Positions 46,500-58,539 of a stretch of DNA of 64,000 nt are shown here, piece after piece (positions within the stretch are counted from its first letter, which is position 1; each line of letters opens with the position of its first letter). The stretch comes from Phascolarctos cinereus. Taxonomy: Eukaryota; Chordata; Mammalia; Diprotodontia; Phascolarctidae. Where the stretch lies: assembly GCF_002099425.1 (NCBI RefSeq), contig NW_018344260.1, positions 1,160,501-1,224,500 of the forward strand, given 5' to 3'. The notes below the pieces were generated by a model. The model saw only the letters and a list, made by a program, of their open reading frames with translations. It was not told where the DNA came from and did not search any database. Both the position numbers and the translations under genes were made by a program.

Positions 46500-47960
46500 T
46501 TTTTTTTTCCTTTTTTTTAGTTTTTTTAAAATTTATTTTATTCTCCATTCATGGAACAAACAAACATTTCCATAACACAGCATGATAAAAAAAAAAAAGA
46601 TGATGGCACATGAAATTGCAAATCTACCATGTACAGCTTGCTGTTCCCTCCAAATATACAACAATTATCATGTAATTTTTTTCCTTTTTTTCTTCCTTTC
46701 CCCCCACCGCAGAGATGCCCGCTAACTGCATGCCCCATTAGATACAAATAGGCATATATGTATATATGTTATTATTCTATATATACTTCTATTTATCAGT
46801 TCTTTGTCTGGATGCAGATAGCATCTCTTTTCATATGTCTTTTATTTTTAATTCGTTATTTATAATAGTCAAAATGACTTATTCAAAGCCATTCTTTTTT
46901 AAGTCTTTTTTAGGCAATTGGGGTTAAGTGACTTGCCCAGGGTCACATAGCTAGTAAGTGTCAAGTGTTTGGTCTGAGGCCGAATTTGAACTCAGGTCCT
47001 CCTGACTTCAGGGCCGGTGCTCTATCCACTGCGCCACCTAGCTGCCCCCAAAAGCCATTCTTAAAACAATATTGCTATTACTGCATACAATGTTTTCTTG
47101 GTTCTGCTTACTTTGCTCTTCATCATTTCATGCAAGTCTTTCCATGCCTTTCAAAGATCAATGAGCTCATCATTTCTTATAGCACAGTACTATTCCATCA
47201 CAGTCATACACCACAACTTGTTCAGCCATTCCCCGGTTGATGGGGATCCCTGCAATTTCCAGTTCTTTATCACCACAAAGAGAGCTGCTATAAACATCCC
47301 ATTCACATTCAAAGTTATAATCACTGTTTTTGAATTTCCCTACTTACTATTTTTGCTTACTATTTTCTCTCTCAGCCTCTTTTCTTACCCTATCCCTGTT
47401 ATCTTATTTTCTTCCCCCACCCTCCCAACCCCCCTTTCACCCACCCCTCCAAGAGTCCCCTCACTGCCAATCTCAATCCACATACTCAACCAAAAGTCCT
47501 CCCATCCTCTCCCCCCACCCTCCTAAATCCCAACCCACACACCCCTCTAAAAGTCCCTCCCCTATTCTGTCCCCCAGTTTTCTCACCTCTCTACATGTTC
47601 AGGAGACTTCTACACCCTTCCAGATGTACACATTGTTTCCTCTTCAACCCAGATGAGAGTAAAATTCCAACATTACCAGCCCTCCACTCCCAGCTGCTTC
47701 TTCTGTATTAGTTCTTTTTTTCACACCCCATTTTTATAATATAATTGCTGCTCCCTTTTACCTTTTCCTGCCCAATTTTGTTTTTTAGAATCACCCCCAT
47801 CATACACAACTCAACCCCAACCTTTCTTTCAAACTACCTTAGTACTGCTGACAGTTTTAAGAATACTGATAATATTTTCATATATATAGTAAGTAAACTA
47901 TTTGACCTTAATGAATGCATTATAATTAGTTTTATTAACCAGCTAAACTGTGTCACATTC
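46500..47960 (-). mobile_element. L1 LINE with internal deletion
   Basis: Antisense L1 3' UTR and ORF2 end ('tcagttctttgtctggatgc', 'gcacagtactattccatcac', 'cagccattccccggttgatg'), then an abrupt jump at about 47,298 to 'cccattcacattcaaagtta' and the C-rich upstream region. A SINE sits inside at 46,897-47,050. Confidence 0.85.
46897..47050 (-). mobile_element. MAR1/WSINE1-type SINE
   Basis: Antisense copy with target-site duplication AAAGCCATTCTT (46,885-46,896 and 47,051-47,062) inside the L1. Confidence 0.93.
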
Positions 47961-48111
47961 TGACATGCGACTCCTTCTCTGGACACTCTTCTCTAACCAT
48001 TCCTTCAAGTGTGTTCTGGACCCTGGTAATGAAATCCTACCCTTATACTTGGACACTACTGCCACCTGTGCCCATGTACCCAAACTGAATCTTTTGGTAC
48101 TAAATCTTGAC

Positions 48112-48215
48112 TGTATCATAGAATTTTAGAGCCAGAGAGGTTCTAGAAGGCATCGTCCTTGTCCAACCCCCTATCACATACAGGAATCATTTCTACAAAA
48201 TCCCTGATAGATATT
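48112..48215 (-). mobile_element. CR1/MIR-associated relic
   Basis: 'tcatagaattttagagcca' followed by 'cttgtccaaccccctatcac' matches the common antisense CR1-like phrase of old mammalian repeats. Confidence 0.45.
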
Positions 48216-49212
48216 CATCATTCATTTAATAGTCCATGGTAGTTGCATCCAAAGGCCTGATGAAAGAAACATGAAATTCCATATACCTACAGTACACTAT
48301 GGATACAGATTTAAGTACCAAACAATGATGAAACTTAAAACTAGAAACCCAATATCACTCCCATGATTATAACTAGCACACAAAAAAATTGGGGGTGCAG
48401 GGAGGAGGGGAAGGTATAGGACCTATGAATTCACTGGTATGGAGAATATAGACTGACCACTGCTTTGCAATTAAAACCAAAGCCATTGTTAGCAAAACAT
48501 GACTGTAATGACTTTTGCCAAGCTCTTCTTTTGCCTAAAAACAGGTTTCAGATCATTCACATGGACACACTCATTTACAAATTCACCATGAAAAAACCCA
48601 CCTACTAGGCCCTTAATCTTATATTGAAATTTATACTCTTATGATGTACGGACACAGAGAAATAAAGCAGCTATTCATTAGAATTGGGGGGCCCACAGTT
48701 CCAAATGTCTAGACTTTCTGAAACTTTTCTTTCACTGAAGTAATTAACTGGCGCAAACATACACCCACACATAGGCAGAAGCCTGATAAGTGTTGAAAGT
48801 CCCTTTGACTAAATAAAGAAAGGAACAATAAATTCTTAACTAAAATAACTTCAAAAAATAAGTGAACATATGCATTTAAACAGCAAGTTCATATGCAGAT
48901 GTGTCAAGATATAAAACATACACATGAACACATATCAGGTTTAATATTCAATTGTAAGAGCTTCTGCAATAATCATTTGCCAAAGGGAGGGTACAAGTGC
49001 CTCAGATAAATGTTCCCAATATTTGGTGCTTAAATAAGGTGACTCCAGCTACTTTTCCCAAGCTTACATCAGGATTCCAGCATCTATGAACTTGAGCTTC
49101 AAAATCGTTGGAAGTCATCTACTGCCTTCTACTTGCCATCACCGACAACCCTCTGGGAAAGATCCATAGCTTCCCAGAGTTTACTTCCTTGCACATCTGA
49201 CATTTTAGTTAT
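48216..49212. other. No recognised feature
   Basis: AT-rich DNA; no exon or named repeat seen. Confidence 0.35.
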
Positions 49213-49223
49213 CCTTTCTGGTG

Positions 49224-49365
49224 GATTTTTTTTTCATTTTTTTTTAAGGCAATGGGGTTAAGTGACTTGCCCAAGGTCACACAGCTAGTGTAGGAGGCTG
49301 CCTTTGAACTCAGGTCCTTCTGACTTCAGAATTAGTGCTCCATCCACTGAGCCACCTAGCTGCCC
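49224..49365 (-). mobile_element. MAR1/WSINE1-type SINE
   Basis: Antisense copy with T-rich start and CCACCTAGCTGCCCCC end; the flanks CCTTTCTGGTG and CCTTTCTTGTG (49,213-49,223; 49,366-49,376) are its target-site duplication. Confidence 0.93.
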
Positions 49366-49807
49366 CCTTTCTTGTGTTTTAAAACCTTGCTATTTGGACA
49401 CAAATGGTCCTGGGGGGGGGAATTGTTTTTTTCACCTGTCCTCTCCTTTTCACTATTTTTAATGAGCTCTCTCTCCTGCTTAGTTCTAAGTTCTTTCCAG
49501 TGAATGTTTGACTCCTCCATTATAGATGAGCTTGTTCTGAGTTCAGGGTGGCCCCTTGTCATCAAATGAGCTCCCCTCCCCTGCAGGGAATGAGTCTCTC
49601 CACAGGTATACCAGGCATTTATTTCTCTAGGGAAAGTGTGTGTGTGTGGCTCTTCACACCTGACAGTTTTGGTCTCTAGGATGGCTCTCTATTTTCTAAC
49701 TTTTCACAAGATCGGAAAGCTTTCTTAGAGCAGTGTCATTGCTATTCTTATTATCTGAGACATGGCTCCCACCTCTTATCAGTTTCATTTGAGAGTGCTT
49801 GAGCATT

Positions 49808-50049
49808 TTTTCTGTGCAGTGGCTAGAGCACCAGGTTTGGACTCAGGAAGACTCATCTTCCTGAGTTCAAGTCTGGCCTCAGACACTTACTAGCTGTGTG
49901 ACCTTGGGCAAGTCACTTAACCCTGTTTGCCTCAGTTGCTTCATCTATAAAATGAGCTGGAGAAAGAAATGGGAAACCACTCCAGTATCTCTGCTAAAAA
50001 AAAAAATGGGGTCATGAAGAGTTAGATGAAACTGAAAAAAAAATCTGAA
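49808..50049 (+). mobile_element. Composite SINE with BovB/RTE-like tail
   Basis: Head 'cagtggctagagcacc' (first dozen bases missing), 'tgtgtgaccttgggcaagtc', 'aatgagctggagaaagaaat', 'gggaaaccactccagtatc', 'ggggtcatgaagagttagat'. Flanked by TGAGCATT on both sides (from 49,800 and 50,050). Confidence 0.88.
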
Positions 50050-50735
50050 TGAGCATTATTTCTATTCTTTTGCTGAGGAATCCTTTACCTGTCATGAAGT
50101 TCTTGGTCTCCTTCTTGTAGATGTCAAGTAAAGAATTTGAATCTCCCCAATGTTCATTTGGGGAAGAGGCTCACCTAGCCTAACAGTTGTTTTCCTAACA
50201 GTTCTGCTTTGTCTGCTGCTAACACTGTGAACAAGGCCTTCCACTACCTGGCTACAATTGCTTTTATCTATTTTTGCTCTAGATTAGAGAGACCCATATT
50301 ATCAAGACCCGATATATACCATCCATCATCCTTTCCCAAGCACTGCACAACATCTTCATGGGATGTTAGTAAATGTGGGCTCACAGTTACTTAGAGCCTT
50401 TGCAAGGACAAGTAGCGAATAGGATAGGGCTACCCCGCTCCCTGGCAGGAAAGGTTATACTGCCCCATTTTTCCCATCCCATCCCATCCCCAATCTTAAG
50501 TAGGATTGAGAACCATAGATAGATTCAGGAGTAGGATAAAGCCCCACAAGTAATTGAGAGGCATGATGAGCCTTAATAGATGGGTACATGAGAGAGGCCT
50601 TGTCCCCTGGACTGTGTTTAAGGGCTTCATCCTGTAGAATTATACCCAGGTCCAGCATTCCATGTGAGTTCCTTCTGTGCAGCTGGAAGTAGAGAGACTA
50701 GACATCCCAGCTGAGCATACAGGGACTTTCTTTCC
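50050..50735. other. No recognised feature
   Basis: Unique-looking DNA; open frames are short and domain-free. Confidence 0.35.
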
Positions 50736-50739
50736 ATAC

Positions 50740-51345
50740 AACTGGGGCAGGGAAGGCTTTAACAAGGTGGTCTGGTGATCTTCCTAAAGCACAGATCTGA
50801 CCATATCACCACTACCACCACTCCCACTCAATAAATTCCAGCAGCTCCTTATTATCTTCAAGATTAAGTATATAGCATATAGCATTGGCAACCCTAACCC
50901 TAATTCCTTTATAAGCCGGCTCCTTCCAACATTTCTAGTCTCTCTGTGTACTTTATGATCCAGCAGCACCTGCCTTCCTGTAGTCCCCTCACACTCCATC
51001 TCCCAGCTCCATGACTTTTCACTGGCAATACCCATACCTGTAATGGTCTTCTTCCCCACCTTTACCTCCCAGCTTCCCAAACCTCCTTGATACTCAGCTC
51101 AAATCCCAACTTCTGCCAAGAGATCTTTCCCAGTCCCTCCAGCTTCAAATGCCTTCCTCTCTGACATAACTTTTCATCTAGTTACATTTTGTATAAACAT
51201 AGTTGTTTAAATGTTGTCTCTCTCACTAAAATGTGATATCCTTGAGTTCAGAGACTATATGTTTGCCTTTCTTTGTATCCCAGTTCTTTGTGTGCTTAGG
51301 ATAATGCCTGGCATATAGCAGTGCTTACTAAAAGCATGTTGACTG
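50740..51345 (+). mobile_element. L2 LINE 3' region
   Basis: Sense L2: 'agcacagatctgaccatatc', 'aaattccagcagctccttat', 'tttgtatcccagttctttg', 'gcctggcatatagcagtgc'. Minus-strand open frames across it are not genes. Confidence 0.88.
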
Positions 51346-52880
51346 ACAGGTGGGACAAGGCAATCGTGCAGCCACGGACCTCTCCCTTACCCAACTGCCA
51401 GCCAGGGCAGAGCAAAGCAAGAGTTGGAAAGGATCCTGAAGACCTGTGATAGCTGAAGCAGGGATCCAAAAAGAGGGATTGCAGAGCAAAGCCAAGCTTG
51501 GATTGGAGGAGATGAATAAGGCTGGCAACTGCCCTAAAATCCCTTAGTCATAGGAGATCAAGCAGGAGGTGGTGCCAACCTCCAATCCCACACGTTCTCT
51601 CTATTCCTCTGAGGGCTCGCTAAGCCAACCTTGGTGAGTTTTCAGTCCAAAATCCCTTCCTTTATCTTTCTCCCCCTGCCCCAAACACAGAGAGGGTGTA
51701 GGGCAGAAGGATCAGAAAGAAATGTCTGTCTCATTCACAGAACTGTGTTTCAATAAATCATATGACCGTTAACAATTATCTAAATCCTGTGATTAGGGCC
51801 AGTGGGTGATGAATAAGAAAGGTTTGCCTTCTATGCAGGAATGAGTTTTCAGAAAAGAGATACAGATTTTCTTATCTTAATTTTTGAATGTCTCAGATCA
51901 TACTTCTAGGCCTGCAAGCCAGGAAGAGTTTAGGCTGCTAGGAAGATGGAGTGGTACCTGTCTGTAGTCTGAGTGCCCTCTGGTGAGCAATGGAAAATAC
52001 TACAGCCATAGGAAAAAGTCAATACATATACTACCTTCTGACATTACCATTAAGCTAGTGGTTTGAGGGGAGTGCCAAAATGAAATTCCATGATTGAGTA
52101 ATTAATCAATTGCATGGTAGACTCCTTCTCTGTGGTTTGCCAAAAGCAAGGTAGAAGTTACCTGTAGATAGATGTAGCTTCACTCATACCACAAAATACA
52201 CGCCCCACATATATGCTGCCTGTCACTATTCTATCACTCAGGAGTCTTCCATAATCAAGAGTGGAGGATCTGATGGGAGTTTTACCAATAATGTCTGTAG
52301 TGCTTCAGCATTGATAATGGATGATATTGAAGTTACTTGTAAAACAGTTCACGTAGTCCTTCTCCAATGCCCTCCATCAAATTCCCCTTTTATTACATAT
52401 TGCAGTTTCTTCTGGGCTACTTCCATAGCTTAGTTATTTTCTCAATTACAGTGAGGATCAATAAGGGCTCACTACTTCTTCACCTACATATTGTGCTTCT
52501 TGACCAATATTTCTCCTTAGGGTCCAGGGGAAATTCTGCTTATCCTAGTGAACAGACTGAGTGACCTGGAATGGTCTCCTGGCTATGTAATACCACTAAT
52601 TGTAGGGTGACCAGCCCAGAATAGTCCTCTCATCCCTCTCTTCTCCTTTTCCCTTGGAGATATTTTAAATGTTCATTATGGTTATGAAGTACCACTTCTG
52701 ACACCAATTGTGTTGACTGAGCTCTGGATTTTCTGAGAGAATAAGGAGATATATAAACCCAATTAAAAGCAAAAGCAATCATACTTAAAGTGACCAAGAT
52801 AGTAAAGACAGAAGGTTTCTGGGCAAAGGTTATCAGTTATACATCAAAAGTAGCCTTGAATAGCTCAAGTGGTACTGTCA
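51346..52880. other. No recognised feature
   Basis: About 1.5 kb without a recognisable exon or repeat. A short piece near 52,880 leads into L2. Confidence 0.35.
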
Positions 52881-52884
52881 GAGA

Positions 52885-53180
52885 CCTTTCCTAGTCCCCA
52901 CATCTCCTAATGCTTTCTCCTTCAAGGTTAACTTGTATAATTGGCTACATTTGAATTTTATTTGTATATGTCATATATGCTTATGTATATAAACATTGTC
53001 TCCCCCATTAGAATGTAAGCTTCTTGAGGGTAGGCATCATTTAACATTCATCTTTTGTATCTCTAGTGCTTAGCACAGTGCCTGGCACATAATAAATGTG
53101 CCCATAAATAAATATAGTAAGGGCCTTATAAATACTAATTATATTTAAAAGGCCCAATAAATGCATATTGATTAATTAAG
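52885..53180 (+). mobile_element. L2 LINE 3' end
   Basis: 'cccccattagaatgtaagct', 'cttgaggtaggc'-like text, 'cttagcacagtgcctggcac' and a tail 'aaatgcatattgattaatt'. Confidence 0.88.
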
Positions 53181-53329
53181 TAGGATCAACACTTCGCACC
53201 TCAGAGTCCAGAATACTTACTTGTCATTCTCTGGGTGAGTGTCTCATATGCATCTTATGCCAAGACTGTCCAGCCCTTTTGGGGTGGGAAGTTTCTTTAA
53301 TTTATACTACCCTAGAGCAAAGGCAACTG

Positions 53330-53640
53330 AAAAAGTAATTTAGCATAGTGGATAGAGCTCTGAATTTGGAGTTAAGAAGACCTGGGTTCAAATTCTGTTG
53401 TGGACACTCACTAATCCTAATCCTAAATAAATTATTTGACCTCTCCCAGACTCAATTTCTTCATCTGTAAAATGGAAAAATAGTGCCTACCTCCCAAGAT
53501 TATTATGAGGATAAAATGAGATAATATTTGTAAGACACTTGGCAAACCTTAAAGCACTATATAAATGCTAGCTAGCATTAGCTCCCACACAAGGTTGTTG
53601 TAAGGATCAAATAAATGGATGTATATAAAGAGCTTTTCAC
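53330..53640 (+). mobile_element. THER1/MIR-like SINE
   Basis: Head 'catagtggatagagctctg', 'ggttcaaattctgttgtgg', core 'ttcttcatctgtaaaatgg', tail 'aaagcactatataaatgct'. Confidence 0.85.
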
Positions 53641-54004
53641 TACATAAATATGAGCTATTAGTATTATCTAGGCACTACATATTAGGGCAAGAGTAGTTAC
53701 TGTCCAAATGCTATGTAAGGCTTTTACAACTTATAGCCTAATTTATCTCATGCAAAACCTGCTTGGGTTAACTTTATTTCTTCTATTTGTCTTATCCTGA
53801 GATATTCCCTACTCATGCCACCTTTGTGGATGATGGGCTCAAGGTTTTATCACATCCAGGAATTGCCCTAAATATCAACATATGGCCCTTTCTCAAGACT
53901 CTGACACTAGCCATGTCTATGAACTATCCAAGTCTGCTTCTGTCTCCCATTCTTCTCCAAAGCCTACTGCTATACCTCTTGGTTTTTAAGGCCCACAGAA
54001 CTTT

Positions 54005-54190
54005 GAAGCATAGAGTTATAGAATCTGAGAGGTAGAAGTGAACATAGAGGCAATTCTTAAAACATTCATCTACTCTATAACATTTTCAACAACAAGACCT
54101 CCAATCACAGGGAACTTGCTATCTATACTAAGGGGTCCCACTCCATTACAACACAACTCTGTTAGACAGTTTTTATAGAGAAGTGAAATC
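54005..54190 (-). mobile_element. CR1/MIR-associated relic
   Basis: 'gagttatagaatctgagagg' then 'cactctataacattttcaac'-type text resembles the 7,490-7,620 and 48,112 relics. Family uncertain. Confidence 0.4.
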
Positions 54191-54540
54191 AATCTCTATC
54201 ACTTATATCCACTGGTCCTCATTTTCCCTCTAAAGAAGAGGCTTTTAGCTTTTTCTGTGTCATGGAAACTTTTGGTAGTTTGGTAAAACCTATGGACCCC
54301 TTCTCAGAATAGTTTTTAAATGAATAGAATAAAATACATAGGATTACAAAAGAAATCAGTGCTACTAAAAATTTATAAAAAAAAAAAAGTTCACAGAACC
54401 CAAGTTAAGAATCTTGCGCTAATAAGTCTTATGTCACTTTGACAGAAGATCATAGAATTTGACACTTAAAGCTAGAAAGGAATTTAGAAGGCAGCTAATC
54501 TAACCCTCTTATTTGACAGATGAAAAAAAAATGAGACCAG

Positions 54541-54672
54541 GGTAGGTAGGTGGAGCAGTGGATGGAGCACTGGTGCTGGAGTCAAGAGGACCTGAGTTCA
54601 AATCCGGCCTCAGACACATAACACTCACTAGCTATGTGACTCTGGGCAAGTCACTTAACCCCATTGCCTAGC
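54541..54672 (+). mobile_element. MAR1/WSINE1-type SINE
   Basis: Sense copy 'ggtaggtggagcagtggatg' through 'gagttcaaatccggcctcag' to 'gtcacttaaccccattgcc'. Like the 21,456 copy, it ends in a GAAA tract. Confidence 0.92.
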
Positions 54673-54674
54673 GA

Positions 54675-54758
<84 letters not shown>

Positions 54759-54778
54759 AAAGAAAAGAAAGAAAGACC
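54673..54778. repeat. (GAAA)n microsatellite
   Basis: About 24 GAAA units grown from the SINE tail. Confidence 0.97.
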
Positions 54779-55599
54779 TAGAAAGGTTTAGTAAATTGCT
54801 CAAGTCAGCATGGGTAATGAGTGGCAGGGCTGGAATTCTAACCCAACTCCTCCAATGCCAAATCCAGCCCTTCAAGTATTCAAGATTTCCTGATTAATTT
54901 GCATGCTTTAAAGAGTGGCCATGATTGAAGTCTTGAGAGCCTCTCTGGACAAAATTCTAATTTGACAAGGTGTGTTCAGGAGAGACAACATCCTTATTAT
55001 CTGGAGCCATTGCCCAGGGGAACACAAATGACTAGGCTAGACCTGAAAGAACTTTTAGCCTAATAGAGCATAGGAAATTTAGAACCATCTAGCCTGGATT
55101 ATCAATAGACTTTGTACACTAATTACTTTGCCCAACTGTATTATGTCTTATATATTCTCTTTTCCCTTGTAAACAAATCCTAAAAGACAAATTTTGATCG
55201 AATATCTTGTGCACAAACAAAATTAACACAACTAGGATAAGAAGGGAAGTTACTGGGGGAAAAAAATCTTTATCAAATATCTATGACCAAGGTTTGATAT
55301 TCAGCGTCCATAGGGAACTACAGCTAAGCCCTAAATGGTACCAATAATGAATCCCCTGAAGTGGTTGTATGCATTCAAATCCCAGTTGCAATTATGTAAA
55401 ATATACCTAATGAAAATATGTAGTATGAATTCGAATGTTACCACTTCAAGAGGATTCATTATTCACACAAATGGGACCTGTTTGTAACACAAATATGTAA
55501 AAACAGAAGCCATTCCCCAATCAATAAGGGGTCAAAGGAAGTGAACAGCTCTCAAAAGAATTGAAAACTACTAACCATACAAAATATTGCTCCCGTTTA

Positions 55600-55730
55600 C
55601 CAATCAACAAGCATTTATTGAGCCTACTACATACCAAGGACTAGCGCGTAGTAGGCCATGCTAGACTCTGGGCATATAAAGACAAAAATGAAAGTCCTTA
55701 CTTTCAAGGTGTTTACATCCTACATAAATC
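55600..55730 (+). mobile_element. L2/SINE-like fragment
   Basis: 'caacaagcatttattgagcc', 'actctgggcatataaagac' and 'ctttcaaggtgtttacatcc' match the phrase order at 11,445-11,575. Inserted in L1 ORF2. Confidence 0.6.
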
Positions 55731-55864
55731 ACTAATAATAACAGAAATGCAGATGCAAACAGTTCTGAGGTTTTGCCTCACACTTAGCAAATTGGCAAAT
55801 GAGACAAAAGATGAAAGTGAGCAATGTTGGAGGAATAGTGAAGAGACAGGCATTCTAATGCATT

Positions 55865-56123
55865 TTGGGACAACTAGGTGGTGCAGTGAATAGAGTGCTG
55901 GGCCTGGAGTCAAGAAAATTCATCTTCCTGAGTTCAAATCTGGCCTCAGACACTTTACTAGTTATGTGATCCTGGGCAAGTCAATTAACCCTGTTTGCCT
56001 CAGTTCTTCATCTGTCAAATGAGCTAGAGAAGGAAATGGCAAACCACTCTAGGATCTTTGCCAAGAAAAGCCCAAATTGGGTCACAAAGAGTCAGACATG
56101 ACTGAAACAACTCAACAATAAAA
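55865..56123 (+). mobile_element. Composite SINE with BovB/RTE-like tail
   Basis: Complete: 'actaggtggtgcagtgaata' head, 'gagttcaaatctggcctcag', 'tgtttgcctcagttcttcat', 'aaggaaatggcaaaccact', 'cacaaagagtcagacatgac' tail. Target-site duplication AATGCATT at 55,857-55,864 and 56,124-56,131. Confidence 0.92.
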
Positions 56124-56432
56124 AATGCATTATTGGTAAAACTGTAAATTGGTCCATCCATCCTGGCAAATCCCACAGAAGCTAACGATAAGAAAAAAAA
56201 GGTCTCATACACACCAAAATATTTATAGCAGAACTTTTTGTAGTAGCAAAAAATTATAAACAAAGTAGATGCCTATCATTTGAGAAATGGCTAAACAAAA
56301 TGTGATGTATGAATGTAATGGAACATTACAACATTATAAGAAATGATGAATATTATGAATACAGAGAAGTATAGGAAGATTCTTATGAACTGACACAAAA
56401 TGAAGTAAGCAGAACCAGGAAAACACTATATA

Positions 56433-56628
56433 ACAGTGGTATCAAACTGAAATAGAAAAGAGGGCCACTAAACCTCCCTGCACTGACTTAGAAAACCTAC
56501 GTTCTATTGTATTTTTATTTATTTATTTTGTTCAATATTTCTCAGTTGCATTTTAATCAGGTTCTGACCATACTGGGGAGTATTGAAGACTGCAATGGAG
56601 CCTCACAGGCCTGTGTTTGATATATCTG
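56433..56628. mobile_element. hAT-like MITE
   Basis: The ends CAGTGGTATCAAAC and GTTTGATATATCTG form imperfect terminal inverted repeats; flanking octamers CTATATAA and CTATAGAC are compatible with a worn 8-bp duplication. No coding region. It interrupts the L1 3' end. Confidence 0.6.
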
Positions 56629-56929
56629 CTATAGACAATTACTCCATCAATGTAAATAGAATAAAAAATAATAGGACAATCAAAACTGAATGCTATGAAA
56701 TTATAATAAGCAAGCTCGATCCCAAGTAAGAAATGAGAGGGCACATGTCTCCCACCTTTGCAGAGGTGGGGGACGATAAGTGTGGAACACAGGCTCACGG
56801 TACGAGACATGGTAGATGTCTTAGTTGGTCTTACTGAGCTGTTTTTTCTTACCTTTTAAATTTTTATTCTTTGTTATAAGGGGTCACTCTCTAGGAGGGA
56901 AAATACCAGGAAATGTGAGTGAAATATAT

Positions 56930-57065
56930 ATACACACATATATATGTGTGTGTATGTATACACATATGTATATGTATGTGTAAATGTGTGTATTTGTATA
57001 TAAACATAAATTTAAAATAATTAAATATTATTTAAATTAAATTAACTATTATTAAATATTTAAAA
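56930..57065. repeat. TA/TG-rich simple repeat
   Basis: Alternating 'tatatatgtgtgtgtatg' units followed by 'aattaaattattaaat'-type AT-rich DNA. Confidence 0.9.
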
Positions 57066-57239
57066 AAGAAACCACACTTCTGTACTCAAGAGTGTGTGAA
57101 GACAGGGGACAGATAGGAAGGAGAGAAGCAAGTGCTATGAGAGGGCACCTAGTGACAACAGTAGCAGCAGCAGAGGCAGATAATTAAGGCTGAGGTTTAG
57201 CAGATCTCTAAACCTCAGAGCCAGGTTGGCTCAGGGGCC

Positions 57240-57520
57240 AAGAATAATAATAATAATAATAACAATAATAATAACTAATATTTATATAGCCCTTATGTGC
57301 CAGGCACTGTGCTAACCATTTTACAATTATTATCTCATTTGATCCTCACAACAACCCTGGGAAGGAGGTATTATCCCCATTTTACATGTGATGAAACTAA
57401 GGCAAAACAGAAGTTAAGTGATTTGCCCAGGGTCACACAGCTAGTAAGTGTCTGAGGCTAGATTTGAACTCAGGTCTTTCTGACTCCAGGCCCAGTATTC
57501 TCTTCTCTAGAACAACTAAG
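57240..57520 (-). mobile_element. MIR/THER1-type SINE with (AAT)n tail
   Basis: An AAT repeat, then antisense 'atgtgccaggcactgtgct', 'ctcatttgatcctcacaaca', 'cagggtcacacagctagtaa', 'gatttgaactcaggtctttc'. The best preserved of the MIR-type copies. Confidence 0.93.
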
Positions 57521-58210
57521 AATTTCAAGCTTTGAAGAAGGTCAGGAAAGTTTTCATGAGTTAAAGATGAAAGAGCTTTGGCCATTGAGGAGTTGATGAA
57601 GGATCATCTCAATTTAAAGGGCTATCGTAATATGAAATGGACTGTCTCATTAAATAATGAGTTCCCCATTGGCAAGACTGTTCAAGCTAAGATTGATAAC
57701 AACTTGCCATAGAGTGGATTCATAGAAGTTTTGACAAGACAATCTCTAAGGTCCGTTCCAATTCAGAGTATGTGTGACTCTTATTCCACTAATTCTTCTG
57801 TTATTGCATATTGCATGTGCTGAACTACCATTCAAGAAATTAGATTATTATTATTATTATATTTTGATGCACTCATTTTAATTACACCAGATATTTTTAT
57901 CCTAGTCTTGTGCTACAAGATAGCTCTTGCCATTAGGCAAGGAAGAGAGGAAAAGGATGTTGAAATGCAGTACTCTTTTCAAAATTCAGAATTAGTCTAC
58001 TCATCTACCAACACTCCTAGTGTTTGTTACTAGCCCCTAGTATATTTATACACATGAGCTTGTCCCACAGAAAACCAGTCCTGTTTGTACCAACCAGCTA
58101 ACCTCCCTGCAGAAGCAAAATGGTTGCCCCATGGAGTGCTATAGAGCAAATGCTGATCTGTACTGGGAGAAGGAGTTTCCACACCAGAGGGGGAAGGGAA
58201 GGGAGAAGAG
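57521..58210. other. No confidently recognised feature
   Basis: 57,580-57,780 has an old-repeat texture ('aatctctaaggtccgttcc' resembles a MIR or CR1 tail). The rest is unassigned; a short TTA run lies at 57,846. Confidence 0.4.
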
Positions 58211-58214
58211 AATG

Positions 58215-58275
58215 AGCATTTTTAAGTGTCTATTACGTGCCAGGCATTGTGCTAAGCACTTTACAAATATTTTTC
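58215..58275 (-). mobile_element. MIR fragment
   Basis: 'tattacgtgccaggcattg', 'gctaagcactttacaaatat'. Confidence 0.7.
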
Positions 58276-58539
58276 ATCAATGAAATCACAGGTCCAATCC
58301 AAAAGATTTATATATGCCATATGTGTATACATTTATTTGTATATACATATATATGTGCGTGTGTGTGATATATGTATGTATATACTATAAAAACAAACAT
58401 ACATAACACTAAAGAGAAAACCAACCACCTGACACCCAAAAAAGGGACCTGGGTTGACTCTGAGAAGAGGAACTATTACTTCAGAAAGGTTTGGGGTACT
58501 GATATTCCTTTATAGGCCCTCCCTACTCTGAAGAGTATG

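Larger units (their letters stand above)
55160..56930 (+). mobile_element. L1 ORF2 3' half and 3' UTR, much interrupted
   Basis: Decayed sense ORF2: 'gtgcacaaacaaaattaaca', 'gccattccccaatcaataag', 'cttagcaaattggcaaatga', 'aaatggctaaacaaaatgtg', 'gaagtaagcagaaccaggaa'. It is broken by a SINE-like piece (55,600-55,730), a composite SINE (55,865-56,123) and a hAT-like element (56,433-56,628). Confidence 0.85.
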
